Below the pieces are notes generated by a model, which did not search any database, was not told the DNA's origin, and saw nothing but the letters and a program-made list of their open reading frames with translations. The translations under genes and the position numbers were made by a program. Positions 61,918 through 64,000 of a stretch of DNA of 64,000 bases are shown here, in pieces. Source of the stretch: Polytrichum commune (taxonomy: Eukaryota; Streptophyta; Polytrichopsida; Polytrichales; Polytrichaceae); contig OX485808.1 of the NCBI GenBank assembly GCA_950295325.1, positions 27,424,527 through 27,488,526 of the forward strand. Direction: 5' to 3'. Position 1 is the first letter of the stretch. The number at the start of each line of letters is the position of its first letter.

Positions 61918-62140
61918 TTTTTGAATCCTCAAGGAAAAATTGACCTAAGTTTTCAAGTTTATGTTCCCCGAAATCTAATGTCAAGGTTAGGTGATCCTAA
62001 ACCTTGACATAGATTTAGCAACACAATACTTTTCGTAATCAAAAACAGTGTTTCAAAATCCTTTTATAAATCCCTAAGGATAAAGTGTCCAAGTTGTCAA
62101 GTTTATGTTCCCCGAAATCTTAATGTCAAGGTTAAGTGTT
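61918..62140. repeat. Pair of direct repeats, offset about 144 bp
   Basis: Segments near 61918-62000 and 62062-62140 share TCAAGTTTATGTTCCCCGAA followed by ATCT(T)AATGTCAAGGTTA(A/G)GTG, preceded in both by a diverged AATCC(T/C)..AAGGA..A block. Confidence 0.75.
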
Positions 62141-62869
62141 TTAGGGAGAACATCATTCATATATACAATATCTTTCATGGTTTGAATGATCGTAAAATAT
62201 CCGTAATCCATTAAGAATGTGTGTTTATGATAAGTTTACAATTCCTTTGAGGGTCCAAACATACTCTCTTACTAAAGTATATTCATAAGATTTCATTCTT
62301 CTACTCAATTCCTAGAGTTCACATAATGTTCACGTGAAAAGCTTTCATCAAATGTTTGTTCCGTTTCCAAGAATCATTCCTCAATCTTATGTCATGATTT
62401 TAGAGTTCTCTTCAAATCTAGAAGGTAGAGTTTAATGAGTTGGAATCCTAATCTCGTTTCGAGTTGATAGGTTGATGAGGCTCAATTGCCGGCCGCATTC
62501 CGTGTACTCAAGTTGGCTTGATTTCATATCTTGATAACCTCCATGTCGCATCCACCTATATTTCTCCAAATCATGATCTCGACTTCGCCACTTAGCTCAA
62601 TCTATCTCTAATCATACTCGAGTAGCTTAGGTATCCATTTTTGGCTTCTCCATGTTTAACTCTTTCGAGTACTACTAATTTGGCCTTTTGCCTTTAATCG
62701 ATTTTCCAAATTTATAAATGTCTCCAAAAGTTCCTCCGGAATATTTCCAAAATCCTAAACTACCTATGGATCCTTTGACCCCCTCCGTGTTTTAAAGAAT
62801 CTCTATGATTTCCTATCCTCCAAAGTCTTGAATCATTTTGAGAATATTAATCTCTAAAAGTTTTAAGCC

Positions 62870-63125
62870 TCGAGGATGATCTTTCAATCCTTTTGTGCTC
62901 GAGGGTCTTAGTTTCCAATCCTTTGTCGAGGATAATATTTCAATCCTTTCGGCTTCAAGTCGAGGATAGTATTTCAATCATTTGTTCTTCAAGTCAAGGA
63001 TAATATTTCAATCCTTTCGGCTTCGAGTCGAGGATAATATTTCAATCCTTTAGTTTCCACGCTCGAGGATAATTTTTCAATCCTTTAGTTTCCAAGCTCG
63101 AGGATAATGTTTCAATCCTTTAGGT
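62870..63125 (+). repeat. Minisatellite, about 8 copies of a 34-38-bp unit
   Basis: The unit is TCGAGGATAATATTTCAATC plus CTTT and a variable tail (CGGCTTCAAG or AGTTTCCAAGC). Early copies are more diverged than later ones. No coding frame is associated. Confidence 0.9.
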
Positions 63126-64000
63126 CTTGTAATCCTCCACCTCGGATGGCACATGTAATAATGAGGTGAATTAGGTGCCATATGTGGTCCCTTTATATAG
63201 GCTTTGAATTTAAGGTAATCTAAGATGTGGCGGTTAGGTCTTTAAATGTCTGTATTTACTAATTTTAGCACTGTATGTCCTTACAGTCTAAATTCATCCC
63301 TGTCCGATCTATTAATAGACTGACACGTGCTTAAAATAGCTCTACCAATGAGGTACATACGGGCATGTTCTAACCGCCTAGATGTGTCATGAGTTAGTTG
63401 TCATCCCCTTTCCTCCATTCATCCAAAATAGGCTCATTATTCATTGCCGGTAATGGAGTTGGTTAAGCCCATCCAAAATTGGTCATCCTTGTGTCCTTTC
63501 ATCTATTCTTCTATGGGTTCATCCCCCCCATCCTTACTATTCCTACTTACTATCCTATTAACTAGTTCCTAACCTATTAGTGTAAGAGGTCCCTAATAAG
63601 TCCACTAAAAATTGGGCCCTTAACCTATACGGGTTCACTAATAGGTTGGCCGTGCCACTAAGCCGTAACCCTAAACTCCCTGCTAACTCCATTAGTAGCT
63701 TGGCCGGTCATAAGAAGGCAGGCCCAGCCTTAATTCTCGCAGCCCCTCCCCCCTTCTTCTTTGCTTGGTCCCGCGCTCCTCTAGGCCCTCAGTTCCTCGT
63801 GCCACGTGTCTCTGCTCTCGAGGCTGGCTTCCTGTCCACTTCGGTTTCGGCTCTCAGTCACTGGTCCGAACGGTCCTCTCCTTCTCTCCGCCCTCGACCT
63901 GGTTTCGGTGCGGTCCTGCTGCCCTGTAATCCAATCCCCTTCGCATCTGCTTGGTGGTGGGTTCATGCTTGTCCTGGGATCTCTACCCTGGTCCCTCATG
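63126..64000. other. Window end, possible promoter or retroelement edge
   Basis: TTTATATAGG near 63193 is a TATA-like box in otherwise unassigned sequence. From about 63720 the sequence becomes GC- and pyrimidine-rich on the plus strand. A minus-strand open frame (63999-63781) is Arg-rich and low complexity, so I do not call it a gene. Confidence 0.3.

Noticed and set aside
1..64000. tRNA, rRNA, CRISPR array or bacterial operon
   Set aside because: No cloverleaf-like gene, ribosomal segment or spaced direct-repeat array was seen; introns and transposon types are those of a plant nucleus.

Overview
This window looks like nuclear DNA of a land plant, most likely a non-seed plant. The introns are GT-AG, the intergenic space is AT-rich and full of degenerate repeats, and CACTA (En/Spm) DNA transposons dominate the left part. 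The only convincing host-type gene is a protein kinase - NB-ARC - LRR fusion (PNL), an immune-receptor architecture I know from mosses. I therefore lean towards a moss, but the species cannot be settled from sequence alone.

Layout. (1) 1-3781: the end of an older CACTA element whose other end lies outside the window. It carries the last two exons of a TNPA-like gene and ends in a terminal inverted repeat. (2) 4064-25977: a complete 21.9-kb CACTA element. It has 64-bp perfect terminal inverted repeats, an ATT/ATT target duplication, a six-exon TNPA-like gene on the minus strand, a five-exon TNP2-type transposase gene on the plus strand, and large non-coding arms that include a 4-copy tandem array. 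The two elements face each other with the same ends, 282 bp apart. (3) 25981-30860: a divergent pair of unrecognised coiled-coil genes, probably transposon-derived, each broken by in-frame TAG codons. (4) 30860-45400: gene-poor AT-rich DNA with a dispersed GGCTATAGTC motif, two small CACTA-type MITEs and two 3-copy tandem repeats. (5) 45400-58275: a probable promoter/leader, then about 4.8 kb of repeat-rich presumed intron containing a 1-kb near-perfect hairpin, then the PNL gene. Its LRR exon is a 50-unit array of nearly identical 72-bp repeats, with a TAG in unit 46. (6) 58276-64000: AT-rich DNA with a third CACTA-type terminus, a decayed minus-strand gene resembling a DNA methyltransferase, and short tandem repeats.

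How the parts relate. The TNPA-like and TNP2 proteins would together mobilise the CACTA element: TNP2 is the catalytic transposase, and the TNPA-like partner is expected to bind the subterminal repeats. The PNL gene would encode an intracellular immune receptor, with an N-terminal helical/kinase module, an NB-ARC switch and an LRR sensor. The hairpin in its presumed leader intron could be a small-RNA source, but that is inference. Splice sites were placed by eye from consensus and reading frame; no alignment or search was run.
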